A model generated the notes under the pieces. It searched no databases. It saw only the letters and a list, made by a program, of their open reading frames with translations, and was not told where the DNA came from. From positions 72,415,001 to 72,479,000 of the forward strand of contig JAKSXM010000007.1 in the NCBI GenBank assembly GCA_022575985.1: a DNA stretch of 64,000 nucleotides. Direction: 5' to 3'. Source of the DNA: Anagrus nilaparvatae (lineage: Eukaryota > Arthropoda > Insecta > Hymenoptera > Mymaridae). Positions within the stretch are counted from its first letter, which is position 1, and each line of letters begins with the position of its first letter. Positions 23,830 through 37,977 of this stretch are shown one piece after another. Both the position numbers and the translations under genes were made by a program.

Positions 23830-24648
23830 TTTTGGTTCCTCAATGAGGAACCTTTGTGATGGGTCAAATTTTGGTTTTTGATTTTTTGGCATATAAGCAC
23901 GTTTTGAGACCTCAGGAAGCTATAAAAAACGGTTTTTAAAAAAAGTATGTATGTGTGTGTGTGTGTGTGTGTAATCGGTAATATTTAACAATCATTATGG
24001 AATTAAGACCTAATTTTTTTTTCAAAAATTTGTTCATTAAAAAAACTTTTTTTTTTTTTAAATTTGGATGTAATAAGTATTATGAGGTACCTTCTATGTA
24101 AGTACCTTCCACGAAAGTACTTATATTTGAAAGTATGGTTTTTACTCGATATCTCGAATCTGATAATTAATTTTTTGAAAATTTTTTTCCCAAATTTTTC
24201 ACCACAAAAAAATACAAAAAACGCCAATTTTTTTTTCTTTTTGGCGTAGAACCTAATTTATTTATATGAGAGCACTAGTTTTAGAAAGTTTGTTTATAGT
24301 AATTTTTTGGATCTGATACCGAATTTTTCAAAAATTTTTTCTGAAAATTAAAAAAACAAAAAAATTAAAAAAACTGCAATATTTTTTTTTTTTTTGGTGT
24401 AATACTTCATTTAGTTCCATGAAAGTACTTATATTTGAAAATATGGTTTTTACTCGATATCTCGAATCTGATAATTAATTTTTTGAAAATTTGTTGCAAA
24501 ATTTTTGATCAATAAAAAAAACTTAAAAGTTAATAGAAATGTATGTATGATTGCATTCTTGTAATCGTTGATATCTGTGGTATATTGACGTATTAAGCTC
24601 ATTGTTTGAGGAACCTTAGTGCCAGCTTGTTGGCAGGGTATTTTTTAT
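23830..24648. repeat. Interspersed GGTTCCTCAATGAGGAACC repeat, copy 1
   Basis: About 820 bp. It begins at a palindromic ggttcctcaatgaggaac, continues through ttggcatataagcacgtttt and a (tg)n microsatellite (about 23949-23972), and ends with gaggaaccttagtgccagc and ttggcagggta. Two more copies are at 30421 and 59590. An inverted, diverged partial copy follows at about 24660-25120 (ttaggtcttaattccgtaat, tctcaatgagtaacca). Confidence 0.7.
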
Positions 24649-24659
24649 TTTTTTATGCA

Positions 24660-25120
24660 AAAAATTTTAAGAAAAAAATTTTTTAAAAATTAAGCTTCAG
24701 ATCCAACATATTGATTAAAAACGATGTTTCTAAAGTTAATACTTTCATAGAGAAACTTTGTTTTTTGTATTTTTTGGTGGCAAAAATATTCAGAGAAAAA
24801 TTTTTTTAAAATTAATTAGCAGACTCTACATACTGAGTAAAAACGAGTACTTTCACGGAAAAAAATGAGGCATTTGGTTTTTTTTAGTATACACTCATTT
24901 ACAATTGAAGTATAAATTAATACAATATATGATACAGAAATAATGTTTTTGAGATTTTTTGATGAAAAAATTTTTGGAAAACGAATTAGGTCTTAATTCC
25001 GTAATAGTTGTGAAATAACACTGGTTAAAAAACCGATTTTTTAGCTTACCCGGGGTCTTAAAACGTTTTGATATGCAAAAAAATGAAAAATGTTTCTCAA
25101 TGAGTAACCACTTATAACGG
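24660..25120. repeat. Inverted partial copy of the same interspersed repeat
   Basis: Read on the minus strand it repeats the 5' half of the 23830 repeat: gaattaagacctaattc, then aaacgttttaagacc, then the ggttactcattgaga start. Together the two form a large imperfect inverted pair. Confidence 0.6.
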
Positions 25121-26194
25121 TAAGAGAATTAGTGATTAAAATTTGCAGTTTACGGGGCTTGAAAGGTTGTAGCGTTATATTGAAAATTTTATGTATAATA
25201 TGTCGTTCCAAATGCACTACGTCAATTGGGGGGAAGTTGAACTAAAATTTATTTTTCTGAAATTGTTAGATTTGCCTGAAAATGGATAAATTTAAGCTTT
25301 TAAAAAAATTTCATTCAAAACAACGTTTTGGATTGCAATGTATCCTTCACAAGATACTGATTCAATATTAGTTTTAATATCCGAAAAAAATTGATTTTAA
25401 AGATAGAGACAAATTGTTGCTATTATTTTCTAACGTTGAAAATTTGATCTTTTGTCGTTTGTTCAATTCGACATTAAATTTGTAACGTAGCAAGAAATTA
25501 TTTAATTTTAGATTAGTACTGACGAAAAATAAAGAGAAAGAATACTACTACTTTGATGGAAAAAAGTTAAAATAAAATACTTCCGAGCTTGAAAGACAAG
25601 CGGCGAGAGAATGAAAAATTGCGCGATTAGATATATTAATAATCGTATTGTTTGTAAAAATATGAAAGAGAAAAGATGAATTCGTCGCTTTAGCACAAGA
25701 TTGACCGAATCGCATGTGCAAATATAAGCTCAAGAAGTTTTATCCAGTGAGATGAGAAAACCCAAATTCATCGGAGTGAAAGAAAGTATATGCAAATGTT
25801 ACAGCAATAAATTCCAGCGCATGCGTTTCGTAATCTCTTTCTCTTTTATTATTTGTAGCCATGTAGCATCTGCGCATTTTCCAGTGGCCGCTTTTCCAAC
25901 ACAAGTTAAAGCTCAGTCAGCGCTCGACGCTGCGCCCGGCACCGTCGGTGCGCTTTTTCCCTTTATTTTTTTTCCACGATTCATCGAGAAAAAAAGCATT
26001 CGTATAAAAATTTTCACGGAAGAAAAGATTCAATCATTCGGTTGTTTTTTTATTTCGTGCTTGCAATAATCAGTTTTTTAAATCGAAAAAAAATTCTCGC
26101 GTGTGATGCTTCCACGCAATTCAGGAGCCTCATGGGAGGCTGTGCAGTATTTTGATAGAAAAATCCTAAGGTAAATAAAAATAATAGATCAAGG
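25121..26194 (+). promoter_or_regulatory. Upstream region of the T-type calcium channel gene
   Basis: No coding gene seen. A GC-richer patch at about 25855-25960 (gcgctcgacgctgcgcccgg and around it) stands out from the AT-rich surroundings and may be the promoter or an untranslated first exon. The stretch before it (25121-25700) shows nothing recognisable. Confidence 0.35.
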
Positions 26195-29100
26195 ATGTCT
26201 CTGCATTATTATCCCCAGGGTTACCGCTATCGTTCGGCAACCAGAAACATACCAGGAGATCAAGGCTCCGATAGCGACGTCGCTGAGCTAAGCGAGCTCG
26301 AAGATGACGAGGAAGCCGACGAAGAGGGCGACGAAGAAGACGACGAGGACGACGTCGACGACGTTGTAGACGAACTGCCTTATCCAGGAATCATTCCTAT
26401 TTCTATGAGATATTTCGATCAGCATTCCTGGCCGCGCAACTGGTGTCTTGTACTCATCACAAATCCATATCCTTTTAAAATACAATATAGTACAGTGACA
26501 CGATTAACCACTTATTTTTCTATAGTTGAAAACTTTGCAGAAAGTAAGTCGTAGTTCAAGAAAGCTTTTTTTTATCGCGACTGGAATAAGCATATTAATT
26601 ATTTTGTTCGAATTAGAAAAAAAAAATCAAATTAATGCAAGCATTTAAAAAGACTCGAGATTATGAAAAGAGCTGAATTTCTAAAGTTTTTGTTTGCACA
26701 AGAAATTTCTTCTCAAAATATTTATTTTAAGAAATAAAATGCATTTAGCGTGCTATAACTCTATAGCTTTTTTAAAAACTCAATTATAAAAGCAATTTAA
26801 AAAAAAATCTTCGTTTGATTCGTGAATTGGTGGATTCGTGAATCGGAAGATAGGTAAGAGAGCAAAATGGGTCATTGATTGACCTGTTCCTAAGCGCGTG
26901 TTCATAGAAATGAAGGCATCACCGGTAACGACTCCCACTATTTAAACTTTTATACTTTTATACGCAGATCTCAGACTTGTAAAATATATTATTTTTTTTT
27001 TTTTTATTTTTACCGAAATCTTGGAGCCCTCGGATTGTTAGTTAGCCGATACGATGGATGAGTTTATTTAAATCGAGTTTTGTTTTCCTAATGCTAATTA
27101 AGCGAGTTATAACTCGAGGCCACTTTGTTCGAAGATAATGAGATTATCAGGAGAGAGGACGATTTTCGTTGATTGACAATTAAGGAATATTAAGCTCCCT
27201 ATCCGTTCTATTCTGGGTCAGGTTAAATTTTTTTAGCTTTTCTCGCGCCTTCGATCGACAGTTGATCAATTTAATGAATAGGTAGTATAAAAGGGAAGGG
27301 TAGGGAAGCGAAGGGAAGGAAACAGATTATTATCAATTTTATTTATTCATTATGACAAAGTAGAAGAATATTGTCATTGTATGAGCTTTTGGTAATGGTC
27401 GAGAAACATTGAGAAACATTGAGAAAGGAGAGAATTTATCGATCGAAAAAAGAGAAAGAGTCAGGAGTCTACATTATAATTTTTAGCCCTTTTTATTTTC
27501 TGACCTACTTACAAATTTGGTTTACATTTGTTACTTTGTTAGGTCAATATTGAACTTACCTAAAGCACTAAAATGAATTAGATTAATTACATTAACATAT
27601 GTATCTCCTTAACTTCTGCTAATTTTACTACACGTGGTTCGAAAGGATCAGCATGTTAGTTATACTTTTAAATTGTATTACGCTTGGGATGTATCAGCCA
27701 TGTGTTGATGATCAGTGCGTCACGAATCGTTGCAAAATTTTGCAGGTAAAATGCCAGCATCGAACTTCGTTCGTTGGATTCCCTTAATGGATAAATTATA
27801 CATATTTTTTTAAATTACAGAAGTTCGACGATGTGATATTCGTATTTTTCGCCATAGAAATGGCGATAAAAATGATGGCAATGGGTGTTTACGGTAAAGG
27901 AACTTATTTAGCTGACTCTTGGAATAGATTAGATTTCTTTATAGTTTTAGCCGGGTAAGTCACCCAAAGGTTGTAAACTACAACTGGTCGTATCGATAAT
28001 CAGAAATTTTTTTTAGCGCCTTCGAGTATTGTCTGAATATCGAAAATATGAATTTAACTGCGATTCGTACAATTAGGGTATTAAGGCCACTTAGAGCAAT
28101 CAACAGGATACCGAGTAAGTAAATTGGTTAGTAAGTAAATTAAAGAAGGAAAAAATTTTTAATTCGAATTTTCGATATGTTTGAAGGTATGAGAATCCTG
28201 GTAATGTTGCTACTAGATACGCTTCCAATGCTGGGCAACGTTCTACTTTTGTGTTTTTTCGTATTTTTCATCTTTGGAATAATTGGTGTACAACTTTGGG
28301 AAGGAATATTAAGACAGCGATGTTTTCTTAAGCCTTTGCCAAACGTTAAATATCCTGAGTGAGTAAACCTTTTATGGGTTGCTAGACGTATCAAACGAAT
28401 CGCGATAAGATTACACAATTTTAAAAATGAAAAAAAAAATTTTTTTGTTATTTAAATTAATAAATAATTATAGAGTAGACTGTAGAGGAACCACTGAGCC
28501 ACACAAACGACAAGACAAAATTTACATATACTATTTAACTTGTCGGTTGACGTCAAGGAAAAACAGCGATAACCTTCTGATAAGCAAAAGGGCTTTTCTC
28601 GTCGCGCCAGAATATTTATAAATTTCGATTTTTTATTTTTATGGCTTTTATTTTTTGTTGTTTCGTTGTTACAGGCAAATCCCGGAGCCGTACTCGGTTC
28701 AATCACGTATTTAGTAAGCCGAAATTTAATTCTCAGCTATTTTTGTCTCTATTTCTGCACATGTCTCTCTGACTCTAAAAAACTCTAATCTGTTCACTTG
28801 GAGCTGCGTACTTGATTTTTACATTTACCGCATGGGGTTATGCATGATTATATATAATTAATTGATTATATATGTTTGTTCGCGGTTCGCGAGGCCGAAT
28901 GCACGCTCAAGTACCCTCTGATCAACGGACTTCTGCCTCACACACTAAATAATGTAGTACTAATTATTCACGATCACACACACTCACACCAATGTGTGCC
29001 GGCAGGAATATAAAGCAATACCGATCAAAGCTCTTTTCTTTAAAACAAAAAGTACACTGTATAAAAAGCACGCAATTTCTATCTATACAGCCACACAGAT

Positions 29101-32100
29101 CTAAAAACATTTATGCAGCATGACAAAAATTAATCCTTCAACCACGTAGCCAATGATAAAAATACTTTTTTACAGTGAGCTGGAAAAATTTTTCGAATCT
29201 CCGGGTCAAGATTACATCTGTTCGAGACCGGGTGACAGTGGGATGCATACTTGCAAAGATTTGCCTCCACTGAAAATCGGTAAGCGAAACAAATATTTAA
29301 TTATTTGAACTAATGCCGGCTGGCCAAATGTTTCCAGGGAACATCGAGTGCAACGAAACAGCACTGCCCAACAATAACGCCACCTTTCTAACCAACGACA
29401 CTTGTGTCAACTGGAACATCTATTACACGGAATGCGAGAGAGGAGATAAGAATCCCTTTCTAGGGACGATATCATTCGACAACATCGGCCTTGCCTGGGT
29501 TGCTATATTTCTCGTAAGTTTACGTGTACACAATAAGATCCACTTGACTCTTATATACCAAGGTTAAGAACAACAGCAACTTGATCTTGTTTTTTTTCTT
29601 TATATTTTCCTACTCTTGAACAGGTGATAAGCTTGGAAGGATGGACAGATATCATGTATTACGTACAAGATGCTCATTCGTTTTGGGATTGGATTTATTT
29701 TGTACTTTTGATTGTTGTAAGTCAAGCTAAATTTTTTTTTTTAATCTTCAAAATTTTATTTTTAAAAAAAGCTCCAGCCTAATAAGAAAATATATTTAGA
29801 TCGGTTCCTTTTTTATGATCAATCTTTGCCTGGTCGTCATAGCGACGCAATTTTCGGAAACGAAAAAACGTGAAATGGAAAGAATGAGATTAGAGCGGGC
29901 TCGGTTTCATTCTACGAGTACATTAGCGTCTTCTACGAATAATTCTGAGCCAACGACGTGTTATGCTGAAATAGTCAAGTAAATCAAAACTCAAGTTATT
30001 CAAAAATGCATGCTTTTTATTTTGTCAGCTCAAAAACTTAAACGGAAATTTTTAACGCAGTCATAAAAATATTTCAGATACATAGCGCATCTTTGGCGTA
30101 GAGGTAAAAGAAGATTAATGAAAAAGTATCGGCTTTTTGTTTATAGCCGACAACAAAAGAAAGAACAAAATTTGTTAAAAGATAAGTCTGGCCTCGTCAG
30201 GCCGAATGCCGTTCGAACTCGTAGAACAGCAGGTTGGTGCCTTGAGGCCTTATTAATAATTTATTAATTTAATAATTTATAATAATTTTTAATCATTATA
30301 ATATTTTTCATTTGTTAACTTATCTCCAAACGACATGCGTCAGGGTGATTTTTGTAGAAACGCAAGACAAATAATTTAAAATAATTTTAATTTTAGATCA
30401 CCAATATAGTATAATATATTTTTTGGTTCCTCGCAATGAGGAATCATTGTGATGGGTCAAATTTTGGTTTTTGATTTTTTGGCATATAAGCACGTTTTGA
30501 GACCTCAGGAAGCTAAAAAACCGGTTTTTAAAAAAAGTCTGTGTGTGTGTGTGTGTATGTGTATGTGTGTATGTATGTAATCGGTGATATTTCACAAATA
30601 TTATGGAATTAAGACCTAATGTTTTTTTCAAAAATTTTTTCACCGAAAAAGCTCGAGGTACTTTTTTTTTTTTTAATTTGGATGTAATACCTCATTTATT
30701 TCCACGAAAGAACTGATATCTAGAAGTATCGTTTTTACTCGATATCTCGAATCTGATAATTAATTTTTTGAAAATTTTTTTCCCAAAATTTTGTCATAAA
30801 AAAATATAAAAAACACCAAATTTTTTTTTCTTTATAGGCGCAGTACCTAATTTATTTCTATGAGAGTACTAGTTTTATAAAGTTCGTTTATAGTAATTTT
30901 TTGAATCTGATACCGAATTTTTTCAAAAATTTTTTCCAAAAATTAAAAAAACAAAAAAATTTTAAAAACTGCAATATTTTTTTTTCTAGATGTAATACTT
31001 CATTCAGTTCCATGAAAATTATTAGTTATTTGAAAATATGGTTTTTACTCGATATCTCGAATCTGATCATTAATTTTTTGAAAATTTGTTTTGATCAATA
31101 AAAAAAACTTTTAAAAGTTAATAGAAATGTATGTATGATTGCATGCTTGTAATCGGTGATATCTGGGGCACATTGAAGTCTTAAGCTCATTGTTTGAGGA
31201 ACCTTAGTGCCAGCTAGTTGGCAGAGTATTTTGATATTTAATGTTATTTTAAATTTCAATTATAAAAAGTCGGAGAAATCAGATTCTATAAGGCTGGGAT
31301 TTTTTTTATTTTCATTATTTTTATTCATAATTGAAAGAAATAGATCATTTAACAAAAAATTATATGCCATGTTCAATAGGCTTGCAATTCACAAGCATCG
31401 AAATTTAATATGAAAATTTTACAAGCATAAAAAACAAATAACATACAAAATTATCATTAACGTTTTTTGGGTTATTATTCTTACCGACTTTTTATATTTA
31501 ATAATTTTTCGACTCGCGTTTTAACAAAATCCCAGCCTTATAGAACCAGATTTCTCCGACTTTTTATAATTAAAATTTAAAATAACATTAAATAACAAAA
31601 AAATATATTAGGGGTCATTCATAAAGGATGTCACGCAAATTTTTCAAATTTTCACTTCCCTCCTTCCCGCTTGTCTTTTGTTCTCACAAAGATACAACCC
31701 CTCCCCCAAAATGGATGTCACAATACCAATTTTGCCCCCCTCTTATTTATTAAAAAAATTTTTTTTTTATAAATTAATTTTATTTTATAAATTGAAAAAT
31801 ATTCTATAATCTACAAAAATCACCCTGACGCATGTCGTTTGGAAAAAAATATAAATAAAATAAATATAAATTTAATTTAATTTATAATTCAGATGGAAAA
31901 TTACACGATAACAGATGTCCCCGTTTGTTGGCGTTAGAAAACGAACAAATAGTTAACAATAATGGCGAATCCCCACAAATCGGTAGCAGAAGTAGTAGTG
32001 TACCCAATGCTCCCAGAGCAAGCCCAGAGATTTCAGAAACCGAAGTCTCATTGAGTCAGTGCCTACAACGTCCGAGCTTACACAGAAATGCCTCAAACGC

Positions 32101-35100
32101 TTCGAATGGAAGTGAAAATAATATTAATCTTACGGAGGTCTGACCAAACATCTGTTTTTACTACTTCAACCGATTTAATGAATAACTTTTTATTATATCT
32201 TGAATTAAACAGGCGCACAATGCTCTCTTGAGTCCTCCGGCAGCGAATCATCGTAGAAGAAGTAGCGTAATGTTCAACGACGTTATTTTACTGCACGGAA
32301 GTAGCGTTAATACCCTTCCAGGCTCGATCGGAACAGGAGAGAAAAACATTTGTTCGAGTGAAAAGATGACGCAAACCGGAGATGGGAACGTCTGGTCTGC
32401 AGCGCAAGCAAACAATAATATACAAGTTCGTAATTAAAATTTTATGAATGAAAGCTTATTACCGTATTATAAATGTAAAATGTCTTATCAGATTTCTGAA
32501 TCGACCGGAGGAGAAACGATGACGTGCCAAGAACTTCTCGCTTTGAGTGGTGCACTCAGTGCCGCTCTACCGACTGGCCAATTGGCTCTCGACACTTTCC
32601 TCAATTCACTTACAAAAGGTAAGTTTCAAATGCGACCAAATTTAAATTATTTAATTTTCAGCAGAATGTCACCAAAAGGTAGAATCAAAGGATCTATTGG
32701 ATATCAGAACCTTCAAGCTACTCAGCTAGTTACAGCATTATAGCTATTTTTTATATAGAAGATTAACTTGAATTTTTTTATTTTAAAATTTAGGAATGAC
32801 AGAGAGGCACGTAGTATTACCCGAGGAGCGAGCACAGTGGTTGAACGAAGGTGACAATTGTTCGTGTTGTTACGAATTACAAAATGAGCCGTGGCCAGAG
32901 CAGCCAAGCAGATGGAAAAGAACAAAATTACGTAAATTTATAAAAAATTCCGGCAATTGTTGTATTTGTACATTTAGATTTTTAAGAAGATCCACGAAGA
33001 AACTCGTTGATCACAAATATTTTCAACAAGGGATTTTGCTTGCTATATTGATAAACACCCTCAGTATGGGCATCGAGTATCACAATCAGCCTGAAGAGCT
33101 GACTGTCATCGTTGAGATAAGCAATATGGTTTTTTCCGGCATATTCGCTATCGAAATGTTATTAAAATTGATAGCGGAAGGTCCGTTCGGCTACATAAGC
33201 AACGGATTCAATGTATTCGACGGAATGGTTGTCGTATTGAGGTAAATATTTAAATTATTTTGATTATTTTAACTATTTTGATTATTTTAATTATTCCAGT
33301 ATCGTCGAGCTTTGCCAGTCCTTCGCCGAAGACCGGGCAGGAAATTCTGGGCTGAGCGTGTTACGCACGTTCCGGCTGTTGAGGATACTAAAATTAGTTA
33401 GGTTCATGCCAAATTTAAGAAGGCAACTGTTCGTAATGTTAAGAACAATGGACAATGTTGCGATATTCTTTTCGCTTTTGGTATTGTTCATCTTTATATT
33501 CAGGTAAGCTCAAACCTCGAATACTAAAAACTCTAGAAATAAGTATTATTATAGGTTTTGACCTAAGAGACAATCATCTTTTCATTAAATTTTGAATTCA
33601 TAATGGCTGCGGTTCATATTGGTTTCTGTTTATATGTTTGCATGAAGCGAATCATTTTCGAGAATGTATGGGAAAAAATTTTCTATCAAGAAGCCTCGAT
33701 TTTATATCATCGATATTAGAAAAGCTGCTTGCAAGTGTTACATGGTTGACCGATTATTTTTCTCATAATCAATACTTGTCTGTTTTTTTTTTTTTTTTTT
33801 TATTTATTTTTAAAAGTATGCAACGTAGAATACGATGCCTTTGCATACTCAATATCGGCTTTGTTGTAATAAGTTTGTATTTGTTAGTGATATAAAAAAA
33901 TTGCCTCAGAAATTTTGCGCTTGAGGGGTAATTTTTTTTCTCTGCAGATCGTAGAATGCTATGCGCAAAGCCTCTTTTGTGTAAAATGCAAATATTCAGT
34001 TTCACAAGAGGACATTAGCCAAAAATTTAAAAAAAATATCATAAATCGACTCGGTAGGATTATAAGAGGGTTAAAACACAGATTCAGTAAGACAAGATTA
34101 TTTTCTTTTAAAATTACATTTCTCTGCATTTTAAAGGGGAACATAATCACCAAATAAAATTTATAATCGGTTTGTGTAAACACAACCTAAATGCATGGAA
34201 CATGTTAGCTAAGGACTACACTGTAAAAAGTAACTTTCTTAGATTTAAAAAAAAAATAGAATTTTTTCGAAAAATTAGTGAATTTTCAAAAAATTTTGTA
34301 AATATTCGATAAAAATCGTAAATTTACTAAATTTAGTATATTATCGTAAAATTAGAGAATTCTCGATTTTTTTTTGTGATTTTACGAAAAAAGTTGCAAA
34401 TTCACAACTATTTTTCGGAAAATTACAACTATTTTTTGTAAATTTTCGAAAAAAAATTGTAAATTATCAATTTTTTTTGCGAATTCACAAAAAAAAAATC
34501 GAGAATTCTCGAATTTTTTGTTAATACATATATTAAATTTAGATTTTTTTCGAATATTTACAAATTTTTTCGAAAATTTACTAATTTTTTGAAAATGTTC
34601 TAATTTTTTTGTTAATATAAGAAAGTTACTTTTTACAGTGTAGGTATACCTATTATAATGCATAAATGTTACGCAACGTTACATCATTCAATTTTTTAAT
34701 TTTCTAATTTGTAATTATCACCTTACTACCTGTAAGATTCTAAACCCAAACAATTTTGATTCCCTAAACGCGTATTATTCTAGGTCCCTAAATCAAAATT
34801 ATTCCAAGTCCTTAACAGCATTCCGGAGCTCTGTAATTACCGACATTTTCTATGGGGAATCTAGTAAATTTAGGCTAATTTGGGCTAATCGGTTCCTGAT
34901 TTACTGAAGTCAAAAAGCAATTAAAAAAGTTTTCCTCTTACAGAAACTTTTCTTTTTAGTTCCTCTACACCGCTATCGTCTTCGATTTTTGATATTCGAT
35001 AATTTTTTTTTATTAAATAATAATTTATAATAATAAACAGTTCGCGTCCAATCAAATGGCGTCGAATAGATACGAACTTATGAATTATTATTTGATAAAA

Positions 35101-37941
35101 AATAATTATCGAACACTGTAAAAAGTAACTTTCTTAGATTTACAAAAAAAATAGAATTTTTTCGAAAAATTAGCGAATTTTCAAAAAATTTTGTAAATAT
35201 TCCATAAAAATCGTAAATTTACTAAATTTAGTATATTATCGAAAAATTCGAATATTTTCAATTTTTTTTTGTGATTTTACGAAAAAATTTGTAAATTCAC
35301 AACTATTTTTCGGAAATTTACAACTATTTTTTGTAAATTTTCGAAAAAAATTGTAAATTATCAATTTTTCTTGCGAATTCACAAAAAAAAATCGAGAATT
35401 CTCGAACTTTTCGATAATATACTAAATTTAGTAAATATACGATTTTTATTGAATATTTTCAAAAATTTTTGATAATTCACTAATTTTTCGAAAATGTTCT
35501 AATTTTTTTGTTAGTATAAGAAAGTTACTTTTTACAGTGAATATTAAAAATCGAAGACGATAGCGGTGTAGAGGAACTAAAATGAAAATTTTTTGTAAGA
35601 GGAAAACTATTTTAACTTCTTTTAGGCTTCAGTAAATCAGGAACCGATTAGCTCAAATCAGCCTAAATTTACTAGATTCCCCATAGAAAATGTCGGTAAT
35701 TACAGAGCTCCGGAATGCTGTTAAGCCTAGATTTTTCAAAGTCCCTAAATTGAAATTATACCCAGTCTCATGTGGCCCTACCCCCTTAAACCGGACAAAT
35801 TTTACCCCCCCCTTGATTTTCAAATTCTGAAGTACCCCCTCCCTATTAACATGTTGCATGTTAAAATTATATCTTCAGGTGTAGAAAGAGCCTAAGGAGT
35901 ACTTTCTACAATGCAAGTTAAAAAAAGTATCATCCTTTTCCTAGGCGGCGAACACAAAAATGTAATTTGGATTTGGAGTTTTGAATTTTAAAATTCGAAA
36001 TTTTCTTTCCAGACTGAATAGATTTTTTTGAAACTTCAAACAAATATGAAAACAGAAATGTTCCTAGTACTCTTTTACTGAATCTGTGTTTTCAATTAAA
36101 CGTATTAAACATTTTCCTTCTTAGAATTCTACCGAATTCTTTCGAGAAAAAATATTTGTGGCCCGACCCGAAAACTCGACCATCCAAACGGTATTGAGTC
36201 TGACCCTTCCCTTATACTCTAAGGAAATTTTTAACGTTCTCTCATTGGCAGATTTCAATTCCGGAACTAAAGTTACAGAAATTTCCGTTGACGGCGTTAA
36301 CAGCGCCAATTTTAAACTTCTTCCATTGGTACCGGGCCTATAAATTTAAACAAGGCACCATGCAGGATTTGGGAAGGATCGGACTCAATACTCTGGCTTC
36401 ATTTAGGGTAAAATGCCATGGACGGTTTTGAATTTTTTTTATTAAAAATCGTTTAAATTGAGAAAATAATTAGCGAAAGTTTTATTTTATCAATAGATTT
36501 TCCTGATTCTCGGTTCTTTGACATATCATATTCTAAATATTAAAAAAAGAAAGTTCACGTCAAAGTGCAATTTCAGGAAGAAGAAAACCTGACATCTTTA
36601 TGATAACGTTAAAATTTTCTCGTTGTGTTGTAGTATACTAGGGATGAACCTGTTCGGTTGCAAATTCTGCGAAAAGCCAAAAAACGACTTCGATGACGTT
36701 GAGTGCGATAGAAAAAACTTTGATACGTTGCTTTGGGCAATAGTCACGGTCTTTCAGGTACTTTTATTTTTAAACTCTCTCATAAAAAAAAAAAAATTAT
36801 AAGGACGCGCTCTCCAGAAAGTATTCGTATTATATTCGTAAATTTTCTGGAAAGCGCGGCGTTATTCGAAGATCAAAAAGCGCAGGTAATGTATTTTTCG
36901 TCACTGAAAGAGAGAGAGAAAGAGAGAGAAAGAGTGTGAGAGAGAGAGAATAAAATCTAACGCAATACTCTGACGATTATATACGAACTTATACAGTAAC
37001 TGCAGTAAACTAACAAACAAAAAGAGAGAGAGAAATGCTATGGATCTTTGATGTCTTATATCTTCCGCTTTGTAATTAATAACGCATATTTTACAACTAC
37101 GCAATGCTTTCACACATAAATATGTATAAACCAGCTTCATTAAATCAGGTTCTTTACACCGCAACGAAAAAAAATCCACAGATAATCAAGTAATTGAATT
37201 TTAGGATGTTACAGGAGCTCCTAGGTTAAAAAATAGATAACGCGATTTTACGCGCTACGTGAATCACATCAACATTTTTTTTCAGACAAGGTTAGAATAA
37301 AATATCGAGATTTTTACAGTATTTTTTAGGGTAAAAACTACCCCCAAAACTGTGCAAATCTTCAATTTTCATCCTGTAGAAACAATAAGACAATAAACGA
37401 AAAAAAGGAGGATAATTTTTAATCTCGATATTTTTTTACCTTGTCGGATTGTTTTCGAATTCAGCGATATAAAAAAACTCTTAGCTAACTTTCATCTCCC
37501 CCTTTGATTATCCCAGAAATTATTAACTTTTTTTGGAGTTAAAGAAAAAGTAAAAAGTTTCTAATTATTTTGATCGTGACACTGACATATTAGCCTTTTA
37601 GAACCGAGCTTGCTTTGTGCTTCTGCTGTTCGATTAAATATACATGTTTATACATTCCACACTGAAAAAATTATATAATTGTTACAATGATATATATTAT
37701 ACAATCATCCTGGACAATAATAATATCGTTTGACATATGAATTTTTAGTAAAATTTATTAAGAAAATTTATTGATAAAATGAAAAATTTTCATTTTTTTA
37801 GTAAATTTATAAATTTCCTTGTTAAAATTACCATTTATTAATTCTAAATTCGTTGAGGTTAGTTGTAATAAATTTTCACAAAATTACTTGCAACAATGAA
37901 ATGCCAAGATAAGACTTTTAAGATTAAAATTTTTTTTATTG

Positions 37942-37977
<36 letters not shown>

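Larger units (their letters stand above)
30324..31841. mobile_element. Nested elements in calcium channel intron 10, outer inverted repeat
   Basis: The outer ends at 30324-30359 and 31808-31841 are inverted copies (ccaaacgacatgcgtcaggg, then tgatttttgtaga). Inside lie copy 2 of the ggttcctc repeat (30421-31232), a palindromic element (about 31233-31600) and a common interspersed-repeat start, ggggtcattcataaaggatg, at 31612. Confidence 0.6.
33504..36633. repeat. Calcium channel intron 15, MITE-rich
   Basis: Contains two CACTG-family MITEs (34219-34640 and 35114-35540) and a larger foldback (about 34760-35760). The remainder is AT-rich, with no additional exon that I can support. Confidence 0.65.

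Noticed and set aside
27634..27660. tRNA B-box-like ggttcgaaagg
   Set aside because: It lies in a calcium channel exon and has no A box or cloverleaf.
28475..28620. Possible extra calcium channel exon ([12 protein letters not shown])
   Set aside because: An acceptor is present, but no donor in a matching phase; the frame ends in a stop.
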